In this document: in pieces, positions 14,368 to 20,615 of the stretch | How positions within the stretch are numbered: position 1 is the stretch's first letter | Layout: every line of letters begins with the position of its first letter | Source of the DNA: an uncultured Lachnospiraceae bacterium | GTDB taxonomy: Bacteria; Bacillota; Clostridia; Lachnospirales; Lachnospiraceae | NCBI GenBank assembly: GCA_910587295.1 | Contig: CAJULP010000046.1 | Span: forward strand, 1 to 24,349 | Direction: 5' to 3' | Length of the DNA stretch: 24,349 nucleotides | Translations under genes and position numbers: made by a program | The notes under the pieces: model-generated | What the model saw: the letters and a program-made list of their open reading frames with translations, nothing else | What the model was told of the DNA's origin: nothing | Database searches by the model: none

Positions 14368-15465
14368 CTATTTGCTAAAGAGCCGGTGTAACGCATCTTC
14401 CTTTAAACCGGAACCGATCACACAGAATTTCCCTGTCACGTCGGGCCTTCCATTCCGAACATTGCTCTCACCGGGAACATAATCAAAATAGACCCAGCCG
14501 CCTTCCGTTCCCTGGACCATTCCCTTTGCCCGAAGGACAAAGCCATACTTACTCTCATCCTCAAGTTCTTCCAGAATCCGCTCCACTTCATCCTTACTGT
14601 AAGCCGTGGGGGTCTCCATTCCCCAGCTCGCAAAGACTTCATCCGCATGATGGTGATGATGGTCATGACCGTGGCAGCCGCAATTGCACTCCGGACCGTG
14701 TCCATGGTCATGGTCGTGATGGCAGTGCTCATGCCCTTCTTCATGGTCATGATGGCAATGCTCATGCCCCTCCTCGTGGTCATGATGGCAGTGCTCATGA
14801 TGATGGTGATGTTCCTCTTCCTCATGATGGTGTGCCATGACCTCAGCCATCATCTCGGCCTCCAGATCCTTAGCGCCCTCAATGGCAGCAAGGATATCAT
14901 CTCCTTCGATCTGATCCCATGGGGTCGTGACGATCGCTGCCTTCTCGTTATGCTCTCTGATCAGCTCAATCGCTTTATCTAACTTCTCTTTGGAAATATC
15001 GCCTGTCCTGCTTAAGATAATGGTTCCTGCATATTCAATCTGGTTGATAAAAAATTCCCCAAAGTTTTTAATATACATTTTACACTTAGAAGCATCCACC
15101 ACCGCTACGGCGCTGTTTAATGCAACGTCTTTCGTGTCGATCACATCCTGTACGGCTTTCATTACGTCGGAGAGCTTCCCAACCCCGGAAGGCTCGATCA
15201 AAATCCGCTCCGGTTCGTATGTGTGCAAAACTTCCTTTAAAGAAGTTCCGAAATCTCCCACTAAAGAACAGCAGATACATCCGGAGTTCATCTCCTTGAT
15301 CTCTATCCCCGCCTCCTTCAAAAATCCGCCGTCGATCCCTATCTCACCAAACTCGTTTTCAATCAGTACCACTTTTGTATCGGCAAGAGACTCGGATAAA
15401 AGCTTTTTGATCAGCGTGGTCTTCCCTGCGCCTAAAAAACCGGATACAATATCAATCTTTGTCAT
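14368..15465 (-). CDS. CobW/COG0523-family GTPase (metallochaperone) with His-rich linker
   Basis: 365 residues. The G3E GTPase motifs are complete: Walker A GFLGAGKTT (residues 9-17), the metal-binding CICC (63-66), and EPSGVG. Between the GTPase domain and the CobW C-terminal domain (from about residue 285) lies a His/Asp/Glu/Cys-rich segment (about 214-277) with tandem HEHCHHDHEEG units, able to bind several zinc-like ions. The family delivers or senses Zn, Co or Fe; the exact metal cannot be read from the sequence. It heads a four-gene operon with a strong promoter. GAAGGAAAT precedes the ATG. A vitamin B12 role is unlikely because no cobalamin genes are near. Confidence 0.88.
   Translation of the reverse strand: MTKIDIVSGFLGAGKTTLIKKLLSESLADTKVVLIENEFGEIGIDGGFLKEAGIEIKEMNSGCICCSLVGDFGTSLKEVLHTYEPERILIEPSGVGKLSDVMKAVQDVIDTKDVALNSAVAVVDASKCKMYIKNFGEFFINQIEYAGTIILSRTGDISKEKLDKAIELIREHNEKAAIVTTPWDQIEGDDILAAIEGAKDLEAEMMAEVMAHHHEEEEHHHHHEHCHHDHEEGHEHCHHDHEEGHEHCHHDHDHGHGPECNCGCHGHDHHHHHADEVFASWGMETPTAYSKDEVERILEELEDESKYGFVLRAKGMVQGTEGGWVYFDYVPGESNVRNGRPDVTGKFCVIGSGLKEDALHRLFSK
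14709..14799. repeat. 33-bp tandem repeat coding for the His-rich linker
   Basis: Units at 14709-14741 and 14742-14774 plus a partial third copy from 14775. Each codes for HEHCHHDHEEG on the minus strand. Copies differ by a few bases, so the number of metal-binding units can change by slippage. Confidence 0.75.
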
Positions 15466-15507
15466 GTTATTTCCTTCTTTCTATATACTAAACTTCATGC
15501 AGATAAT

Positions 15508-15536
15508 ATTATAATAATTCCAATCCATAAAGTCAA
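15508..15536 (-). promoter_or_regulatory. Strong promoter of the cobW operon
   Basis: Minus strand: -35 TTGACT (15531-15536), 17-bp spacer, -10 TATAAT (15508-15513). The -35 overlaps the stop codon of the arsC-like gene. An AT-rich partial palindrome (GATAATATTATAAT at 15502-15515) overlaps the -10 and could be a Fur/Zur-type site, but the match is weak. Confidence 0.7.
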
Positions 15537-15889
15537 ATATTCGCTTCCCAGTCCGCTTCCTTAAATCCCGGACAGACATAGCCCTCCGTCACCAGTAATG
15601 GCCGTTTGACCAGCATACCATCCGTTGCAAGGAGCGCAAGCTGCTCTTCTTCCGACATATCCGGAAGTTTATCCTTAAGCTGCAATTCTTTATACAAGTT
15701 CCCACTGGTATTAAAGAACCTCTTAAGAGGCAGTCCGCTTTTTTGATACCATTCCTTAAGCTCCGATACAGTAGGATTTTTTTCCTTGATGGGCCGCAGC
15801 TCATAACTGATTCCCTTACTGTCAAGCCACTTAAGCGCCTTTTGGCAGGTGCTGCATTTCGCATAACATAATACTGTGATCTTTTCCAT
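15533..15889 (-). CDS. ArsC/Spx-family thioredoxin-fold protein
   Basis: Start placed at 15889 (118 residues, MEKITVLCY), the usual family length; the ATG at 15910 lies in the leader. The N-terminal CSTCQKALKWL carries the CxxC of Spx-like and thioredoxin-dependent ArsC-like proteins, followed by the family blocks YELRPIKEKNPTVSELKEW, FNTSGNLYKEL and DGMLVKRPLLV. The conserved K-R-P-L region supports ArsC (PF03960) over glutaredoxin. The substrate is unknown: no arsenic resistance genes are near, and a redox or stress role beside repair genes is equally likely. AAAGG lies about 11 nt upstream, within a leader that can form two alternative hairpins. Confidence 0.85.
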   Translation of the reverse strand: MEKITVLCYAKCSTCQKALKWLDSKGISYELRPIKEKNPTVSELKEWYQKSGLPLKRFFNTSGNLYKELQLKDKLPDMSEEEQLALLATDGMLVKRPLLVTEGYVCPGFKEADWEANI

Positions 15890-15906
15890 ATTGATACCAT
15901 GCCTTT

Positions 15907-15940
15907 CCACATGAGCCTATCCCATGTGGGGGATAGGCTC
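15907..15940 (-). promoter_or_regulatory. Two mutually exclusive hairpins in the arsC-like leader
   Basis: Hairpin A: 15913-15923 pairs with 15930-15940 (GAGCCTATCCC, 11 perfect pairs, 6-nt loop). Hairpin B: 15907-15913 pairs with 15923-15929 (CCACATG, 7 perfect pairs). They share bases and cannot coexist. The 3' arm of B directly abuts the AAAGG ribosome binding site. There is no T-tract, so it does not look like a simple terminator. Confidence 0.5.
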
Positions 15941-16015
15941 AAAAATTAGTCTTTCTATGTTTTATCATACCACCATTTCCTTATTTATTCCATTAAAATA
16001 GCTTCCGGAAATTTC

Positions 16016-16855
16016 CTACTCCTGACATTCCGGACAAAAATACACCGTTCCACCCAAATAACTTGCTTTCTGGATATTGCTGCCGCAGTATGGACAGGGC
16101 TTTCCCACCGTCAACTTGCTAAGAAGTGTCCGATATCCGCCCTTTTCTCCTAAAAGATCCCTTTCCGTATCCCTGCCCCCCGCCTCCGTCATCTTCCCGA
16201 GCACATCCAGCATCGTGTCGTACAGCTTTTTAAAATGGGCTTCCTTTAAGGTGCTAAGCTTCCGCTTGGGGTGTAAGCCCGACAGGAAAAGGATATCCTG
16301 CAGGACCCCGTTCCCAAGCCCGGGAATCCGCTGTTGTGTTGCAAGAAAAGCCTTTACGGATGTGGTTCCCGAAAGGTCTTCTTTTAACGAGCAAAAGTAC
16401 TCATAATCAAACTCTTCCGTACCCGGGAACGGTTTTTGCCTGGCCACCTGATAATAAAAATTATCATACAGCTCCGGCTGGATCAAAAACATGCTTCCAT
16501 ACATCTGTACCGTACAGACTAAAAAAGAACCGTCTTCCAAATCAAGCCTGGTCTGATACCTTTGAGGAAGCTTTTCCTCCGGCAGATGATAGCGGATGTT
16601 CGTTCCATCCCCGATCACAAAGCTGTACCGGGGTCCTCCCTTTTCATCCTCCAGTTCCAGTTCCACCATACTGCCAATGCCAAGAGAGTTCCCAATCACT
16701 TTCCCTTCCATCACCTTAGAATAAAACTCTGGCTCTCCGCTATAAAAAGCAAAACCATGAGGCGTATGCGCCGTATGGGCTTGTACGATCCGCTTTCCCT
16801 TTACATGCTCATTCAGCTGCCTAGCAATTGTAAAGCTTTCCGGTATTTCAATCAT
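16016..16855 (-). CDS. Fpg/Nei-fold DNA glycosylase-like protein lacking the catalytic proline
   Basis: 279 residues, typical for the family. It has the N-terminal helix (PESFTIARQLNEHVKGKRIV), the helix-two-turn-helix (ATQQRIPGLGNGVLQDILFL) and a C-terminal four-cysteine zinc finger (CPYCGS ... YFCPECQ). Canonical MutM and Nei start with Met-Pro-Glu and use Pro as nucleophile after Met removal; this protein starts MIEIPES, with Ile instead of Pro and Glu kept at position 3. The zinc-finger arginine also appears replaced (YLGGTVYFCP). It may be a non-catalytic lesion-binding protein or use another chemistry. The start overlaps the zinc-ribbon gene by 8 bp, suggesting coupling. Confidence 0.82.
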   Translation of the reverse strand: MIEIPESFTIARQLNEHVKGKRIVQAHTAHTPHGFAFYSGEPEFYSKVMEGKVIGNSLGIGSMVELELEDEKGGPRYSFVIGDGTNIRYHLPEEKLPQRYQTRLDLEDGSFLVCTVQMYGSMFLIQPELYDNFYYQVARQKPFPGTEEFDYEYFCSLKEDLSGTTSVKAFLATQQRIPGLGNGVLQDILFLSGLHPKRKLSTLKEAHFKKLYDTMLDVLGKMTEAGGRDTERDLLGEKGGYRTLLSKLTVGKPCPYCGSNIQKASYLGGTVYFCPECQE

Positions 16856-17108
16856 TCTGCCACCTCTTCAATGTAGAGAAATATGACATCAGCATCGTTT
16901 TCGCTTCCTCCAGCGTTTTGGCACGACCGCCTTCCACTTCAAAAGGTGCGCAAAAGTCTGCCATTTCCTCCATGCTGCACTGCCGAGCAAACTCCCCGTC
17001 TTTATAGCAGTAGCAGCAAAAAGTATCATTGACACTGCCATCCTTTTCCGTTCCGTACTGATTCTCCTGCATCGGCATCCCACAGCTTTGACAAATCTTT
17101 AATTCCAT
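16848..17108 (-). CDS. Putative zinc-ribbon protein (PF12674-like)
   Basis: 86 residues. CQSCGMPM near the N-terminus and CCYCYKDGEFA further on form a four-cysteine zinc ribbon; the rest is helical. Proteins of this pattern are common small cytosolic proteins of Clostridia, often beside WYL regulators; their function is unknown. GAGAGGATT lies upstream of the ATG. It is the first gene behind an operator-like dyad and overlaps the Fpg/Nei-like gene, so these two probably form one regulated unit. Confidence 0.8.
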   Translation of the reverse strand: MELKICQSCGMPMQENQYGTEKDGSVNDTFCCYCYKDGEFARQCSMEEMADFCAPFEVEGGRAKTLEEAKTMLMSYFSTLKRWQND

Positions 17109-17143
17109 TCTCGTAATCCTCTCTTTCTTTGTTTGATGAGATT

Positions 17144-17185
17144 ACTATACCAGGTTTAATATGACGCATTGTGTGTCATATTAAA
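17144..17185 (-). promoter_or_regulatory. Promoter and 11-bp dyad operator before the zinc-ribbon gene
   Basis: TTTAATATGAC (17155-17165) and its exact reverse complement (17175-17185) are separated by 9 bp. On the minus strand the dyad lies just upstream of a -10-like TATAGT (17144-17149) and covers the -35 zone, where no good -35 hexamer is seen. This suits an activator or repressor site; the WYL regulator encoded directly upstream is the obvious candidate. Confidence 0.6.
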
Positions 17186-17195
17186 AAAATAATTT

Positions 17196-18095
17196 TCATT
17201 CATATAATTTCCCCATCTCCCGGATCCGCTGCCTGATCTCATCTTTCATTTCCACAGGAGAAAGCACCTTTGCCGAAGGGCCGAAAGACAGGATCATACC
17301 GTACACCCAGTCATCCAAGGCGCACCTTAAGCAGATCAGGAAATCCCCCTCCGGAAGCACTGTGATTTCCTCTTCATCAAACCGGTCGTAAACCCGGTAA
17401 GCTTCCTTTTTATTGATCCGGACTTTCATTTCAAACGTATCCGGTTCTTCCACAAAGACCTCTGGTTCCTGCATCTTAAACCGCTCTCCGTCCTGTTTAA
17501 AGATCTCATCCATCACTTTGAGGCGTTTCATCCTCAGAACCTTAAACAGGCGCATGGCTTTTCTTTTGCGGCAAAAAGCCCGCAGATACCAGGTATATTC
17601 TTTAAAAAGAAGCTGGACTGGTTCCACTTCCCGCCTCGTCATCTCCCCATACTGTCCATAATAATCAAATTCCAACACGCGTCTTCCGATAATGGCATAG
17701 CGGAGATTCTCAAACAGCTCTTTCCTTCTCCCGCTCCAATCAGAAAAGTCAATCGACACCCAGTTTTCCGGCTCCGCCTTAAAAAAATCCCTCAGCTTGC
17801 GCAAGGTTTCCTCCTCATGCTGGGCCCCTGTTTCCTTAAGACTTACCAGCGCCGCTAAGATCTCCCCCTGCTCCTGCTTTGAAATCAGCATCTTATCAAG
17901 GACAAACTGCTCTGTCAGGCAGATCCCCCCGCCTTTTCCTTTTTTGGCATAAACCGGTATCCCTGCCATGCTTAAGGCTTCCACATCCCGGTATACTGTC
18001 CTTACGGAGACTTCAAACCGCTCCGCCAGCTCCCCTGCCGTGACCATTCCCTTATTCATTAAAATATAGACCATACTAAGCATCCGGTTCAGCAT
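17196..18095 (-). CDS. YafY-type transcriptional regulator (HTH-11 + WYL domain)
   Basis: 299 residues. Residues 1-55 are a DeoR/HTH-11 type winged helix (VTAGELAERFEVSVRTVYRD, VEALSMAGIPVYAKKGKGGG). A WYL domain follows at about 130-210 (VLEFDYYGQYGEMTRREVEP, then the name-giving TWYL), and then a C-terminal WCX-type extension. WYL proteins sense ligands such as nucleic acids or nucleotides and often control DNA-damage or defence genes. GAGGATG precedes the ATG, which overlaps the end of the decayed HAD gene. The dyad at 17155-17185 downstream is a probable target, which would make it the local regulator of the zinc-ribbon/Fpg-like pair. Confidence 0.88.
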   Translation of the reverse strand: MLNRMLSMVYILMNKGMVTAGELAERFEVSVRTVYRDVEALSMAGIPVYAKKGKGGGICLTEQFVLDKMLISKQEQGEILAALVSLKETGAQHEEETLRKLRDFFKAEPENWVSIDFSDWSGRRKELFENLRYAIIGRRVLEFDYYGQYGEMTRREVEPVQLLFKEYTWYLRAFCRKRKAMRLFKVLRMKRLKVMDEIFKQDGERFKMQEPEVFVEEPDTFEMKVRINKKEAYRVYDRFDEEEITVLPEGDFLICLRCALDDWVYGMILSFGPSAKVLSPVEMKDEIRQRIREMGKLYE

Positions 18096-18271
18096 AAAAC
18101 ATCCTCGTTTACATTCCGCCGATCAGCGTCCAATTTTCTCATAATTTCAAAATAATATGCCGGATTGGGCTTACAATAGCTGCTATTTTCATATGTAGTG
18201 ATCCACTCAAAATCTTCCGGGTCCATAGGCAATAAAGTGCCGTCCAAGTCAAATAATACCGTTTTTATCAC
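18089..18271 (-). pseudogene. Remnant of a HAD-family hydrolase
   Basis: A GTG start with GGGAGGAC upstream opens MIKTVLFDLDGTLLPMD (HAD motif I), which jumps in frame to PEDFEWITTYENSSYCKPNP (motif III lysine region of the same family) and ends after about 20 more residues. The intervening cap domain (well over 100 residues) and motif IV are missing. The catalytic core cannot fold, so this is a decayed gene with an internal and a 3' deletion. The reading frame has survived, and its end overlaps the WYL start by 7 bp, so translation of the remnant may still help couple the operon. Confidence 0.75.
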
Positions 18272-18273
18272 TT

Positions 18274-19131
18274 TTACCGTCCTCCCTGCTGTTTCTTTCC
18301 ATTCATCAGGTCATAATAAAAAATATACTGCTGAAGGCTCCCCCCGTATCCCGCATACCGTTCAAAAGGAAACCCTTGAGGGTACTGCTCCTTTAACACC
18401 TTATTTATGTGGGTATCCACCGGGAACGCGTCTGTGTGGTGCAGCGCAAACAAACAAATACAGTTAGCAACCTTGGCTCCCACCCCGCAAAGCCTGCTAA
18501 GCTCCGCTACTGCCTCCCGGTATGCCATCCCCCGGATTGCGTCCAGACTGACATCCCCCATGCAGACGGCTGCTGCCGTCTCCTTCACATACCGGCTCCT
18601 GTAGCCCAGATTGCAGGCATACAATTCTTTTAAATCCGCATCCATCAGGGCCTTTGGCGTAGGAAACGCATAGTAGACATTGCCCTCATCATCGGCTTTC
18701 TTTTCCCCGTATCTTTGACAGATCAGGTCGATACAGTGGCGGATCCTCTTGATATTATTCTGCTGGGATATGATAAAAGATATGATCATCTCCCACAAAT
18801 CCTGCCGCAGAATCCTGATCCCGCTGCCAAATTCCGCAGCCCTGCAAAGATAAGCATCTTCCGGATCAATAGACGAGATCAGCCTTCCATAGTCCTCCTC
18901 CAGGTCAAAATAGCTTTTCCAGACAGACTCAAATTCTTCCTCAGGACAGGATAAACTGACACATTGCCCGCACTGGTCTATCTTTAAATATTTTCCAAAG
19001 GCAGGAAGGCCATACCTTAGGCTGACACGCCCGTCCTCATCTTTCACTTCTTCCAAAAAAGTAAGCCGGAAGCACTGTCCGGACTCACAGATCTGACGGA
19101 CCGAAAAATGTCCGTTTTCTATCGTTATCAA
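18274..19131 (-). CDS. OGG/AlkA-type DNA glycosylase (HhH-GPD), probable 8-oxoguanine glycosylase
   Basis: 285 residues. The helix-hairpin-helix and GPD motif read LCGVGAKVANC ... AFPVDTHINKVL, with K220 as the Schiff-base lysine and D239 as the catalytic aspartate, spaced 19 residues apart as in OGG1 (K249/D268). The N-terminal domain keeps SGQCFR, the OGG-type pocket segment, and the middle has IISFIISQQNNIKRI. It should excise 8-oxoguanine with AP-lyase activity. The start codon is TTG (19129-19131), overlapping the nfo stop codon by 4 bp (TTGA), with GGGAAGGA upstream, so it is translationally coupled to endonuclease IV, the enzyme that processes its product. Confidence 0.88.
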   Translation of the reverse strand: MITIENGHFSVRQICESGQCFRLTFLEEVKDEDGRVSLRYGLPAFGKYLKIDQCGQCVSLSCPEEEFESVWKSYFDLEEDYGRLISSIDPEDAYLCRAAEFGSGIRILRQDLWEMIISFIISQQNNIKRIRHCIDLICQRYGEKKADDEGNVYYAFPTPKALMDADLKELYACNLGYRSRYVKETAAAVCMGDVSLDAIRGMAYREAVAELSRLCGVGAKVANCICLFALHHTDAFPVDTHINKVLKEQYPQGFPFERYAGYGGSLQQYIFYYDLMNGKKQQGGR

Positions 19132-19991
19132 TCCTTCCCGCCTCCTGACAAATTTCTCTTTTGTGCCAGTGCTTCCCTGATACGGCTGATCTCCTCCTTA
19201 TGCCCCTGGTCGTCAAGAGGTGTTTCCAGATAAAAGGGAAGCCCGGAAAGTAAGGGATGATCCAGCACACGAAGCAGGGCGTCCATGCCAATCTCACCGC
19301 TGCCTGTCACCGCATGGCGGTCCTTATGTGACCCAAAGGGCATCATACTGTCGTTTAGATGGATCGCACGGAGCAGATCAATCCCCAAGATACGGTCAAA
19401 TTCATCAAGTACCCCGTCCAAATCGTTTACAATATCATACCCGGCCGCAAACACATGACAGGTATCCAGGCAGATCCCAATCTGTTCCGGATGCTCCACC
19501 CCATCCCGGATCTTTTTAAGCTCCTCAAAGCTTACCCCGATTTCCGTTCCCTTACCGGACATAGTCTCCAATAAGACCATGATATTTTCCTTTCCCGTAA
19601 GAGCCATATCAAGGCCGGCAATGATGTTCCGGATTCCCGCTTCGGCTCCGATTCCGGTGTGGCTTCCCGGATGGAACACGATGTTTTCAATTCCAAGCTT
19701 ATCCATCCTCTCAACGTCTTCCCTGATGACCATACAGGCAAACTCATAAGTTTTCTCCGTGCCGCTGGCAAGATTTAACGTATATGGGGCATGGGCAAGC
19801 AGTGGTCCAAAACCGTTTTCCCTTCGCAGCGCCTGAAATTTCTCTATTTCTTCTTTATCATAAACCCGATAGCCTGACCCCCGGGGATTACGGCTGAAAA
19901 TCTGCATGGTGTCTGCCCCCATCTTCACCACGTTTTCCGCTGCCTGCAAAATCCCGCCTGCAATCGACATATGTGTTCCTATCGTCATCAT
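19128..19991 (-). CDS. nfo: Endonuclease IV (AP endonuclease)
   Basis: 287 residues, the family's normal size. The TIM-barrel zinc-site motifs are present in order: IGTHMSIAGG, the HAPYTLNLAS stretch, NIVFHPGSHTG, VLLETMSGKG, GICLDTCHVFAAGYD, AIHLNDSM and the end FYLETPLDD. It cuts 5' to abasic sites, completing what the adjacent glycosylase begins. AAGGAGGAAC lies upstream of the doubled ATG. It is the first gene of the base-repair operon and has a TATAAT promoter back-to-back with that of marR. Confidence 0.96.
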   Translation of the reverse strand: MMTIGTHMSIAGGILQAAENVVKMGADTMQIFSRNPRGSGYRVYDKEEIEKFQALRRENGFGPLLAHAPYTLNLASGTEKTYEFACMVIREDVERMDKLGIENIVFHPGSHTGIGAEAGIRNIIAGLDMALTGKENIMVLLETMSGKGTEIGVSFEELKKIRDGVEHPEQIGICLDTCHVFAAGYDIVNDLDGVLDEFDRILGIDLLRAIHLNDSMMPFGSHKDRHAVTGSGEIGMDALLRVLDHPLLSGLPFYLETPLDDQGHKEEISRIREALAQKRNLSGGGKD

Positions 19992-20031
19992 TTGTTCCTC
20001 CTTGCCAAGTGATAGTATGGAAGTTTACCTC

Positions 20032-20060
20032 ATTATATCTTAATTATCAGAATGCAACAA
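20032..20060 (-). promoter_or_regulatory. Promoter of the nfo repair operon
   Basis: Minus strand: -35 TTGTTG (20055-20060), 17-bp spacer, -10 TATAAT (20032-20037), about 40 bp before the nfo start. Only 10 bp separate it from the divergent marR -35. Confidence 0.7.
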
Positions 20061-20070
20061 GAAAAAACTG

Positions 20071-20122
20071 TTGACATAAATCCGAAATCGTACTAAGATA
20101 GCTTATATCCGATTTCGGATTT
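20071..20122 (+). promoter_or_regulatory. marR promoter with MarR-type operator
   Basis: -35 TTGACA (20071-20076), 17-bp spacer, -10 TAAGAT (20094-20099). A perfect 13-bp inverted repeat AAATCCGAAATCG / CGATTTCGGATTT (20078-20090 and 20110-20122) covers the spacer and the region around the transcription start, and its right arm is part of a shorter dyad ATCCGATTTCGGAT. This fits autorepression by the downstream MarR protein. Confidence 0.8.
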
Positions 20123-20174
20123 GTAAAAATGTCAAGGCACATTGCCTGAAAGGAAAGAAAACCGGAGGAGCAAA

Positions 20175-20615
20175 ATGGAATATAAAGAATCACCTGAATT
20201 AAAGGAAATTAACCGTCTGATCAAGGAGCTTATGGATCTGTATTACGAAGTCTCATTAAAGTCCAGTCTCTCAGAGAGTGCTTTTGATATTTTATATGCC
20301 CTGGTCTCCATGGGAAGCGGCTGCATGCAAAAGGACATTGCCGACTATTACCATGTAAGCAGGACCACTATCAATTCTTCCGCAAAAAAACTGGAAGAAC
20401 AGGGATATCTTACCATGCAAAAGGGCCATGGAAAAAACAAACACCTTTTTTTGACCGATGCCGGCAAAAAACTTGTCAGTGAAAAGATCATACCCGTCAT
20501 GCAGATGGAAGCCGGGATCTTTGCGGAAATGAAACCCGGAGAGGGAAAGGAATTTCTCCGGCTTTTTCAGGAGTATATCAGAATTTACAGAGAAAGGATT
20601 GTAAGCAGGAAATGA
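20175..20615 (+). CDS. MarR-family transcriptional regulator
   Basis: Start placed at 20175 (146 residues, MEYKES), because GGAGGAG lies 5 nt upstream; the frame is open from 20142 but lacks such a site there. The winged helix is clear: MQKDIADYYHVSRTTINSSA as the HTH, then KKLEEQGYLTMQKGHGKNKH as recognition helix end and wing, flanked by dimerisation helices. Such regulators repress efflux genes and release DNA on binding small phenolic or antimicrobial ligands. Its stop overlaps the MATE start by 4 bp (ATGA), so regulator and exporter are coupled. Confidence 0.92.
   Translation: MEYKESPELKEINRLIKELMDLYYEVSLKSSLSESAFDILYALVSMGSGCMQKDIADYYHVSRTTINSSAKKLEEQGYLTMQKGHGKNKHLFLTDAGKKLVSEKIIPVMQMEAGIFAEMKPGEGKEFLRLFQEYIRIYRERIVSRK

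Noticed and set aside
14436..14982. Long alternative frames rich in Met or His over the cobW gene
   Set aside because: They are shadows of the His-rich repeat on both strands; the CobW frame has the full set of GTPase motifs.
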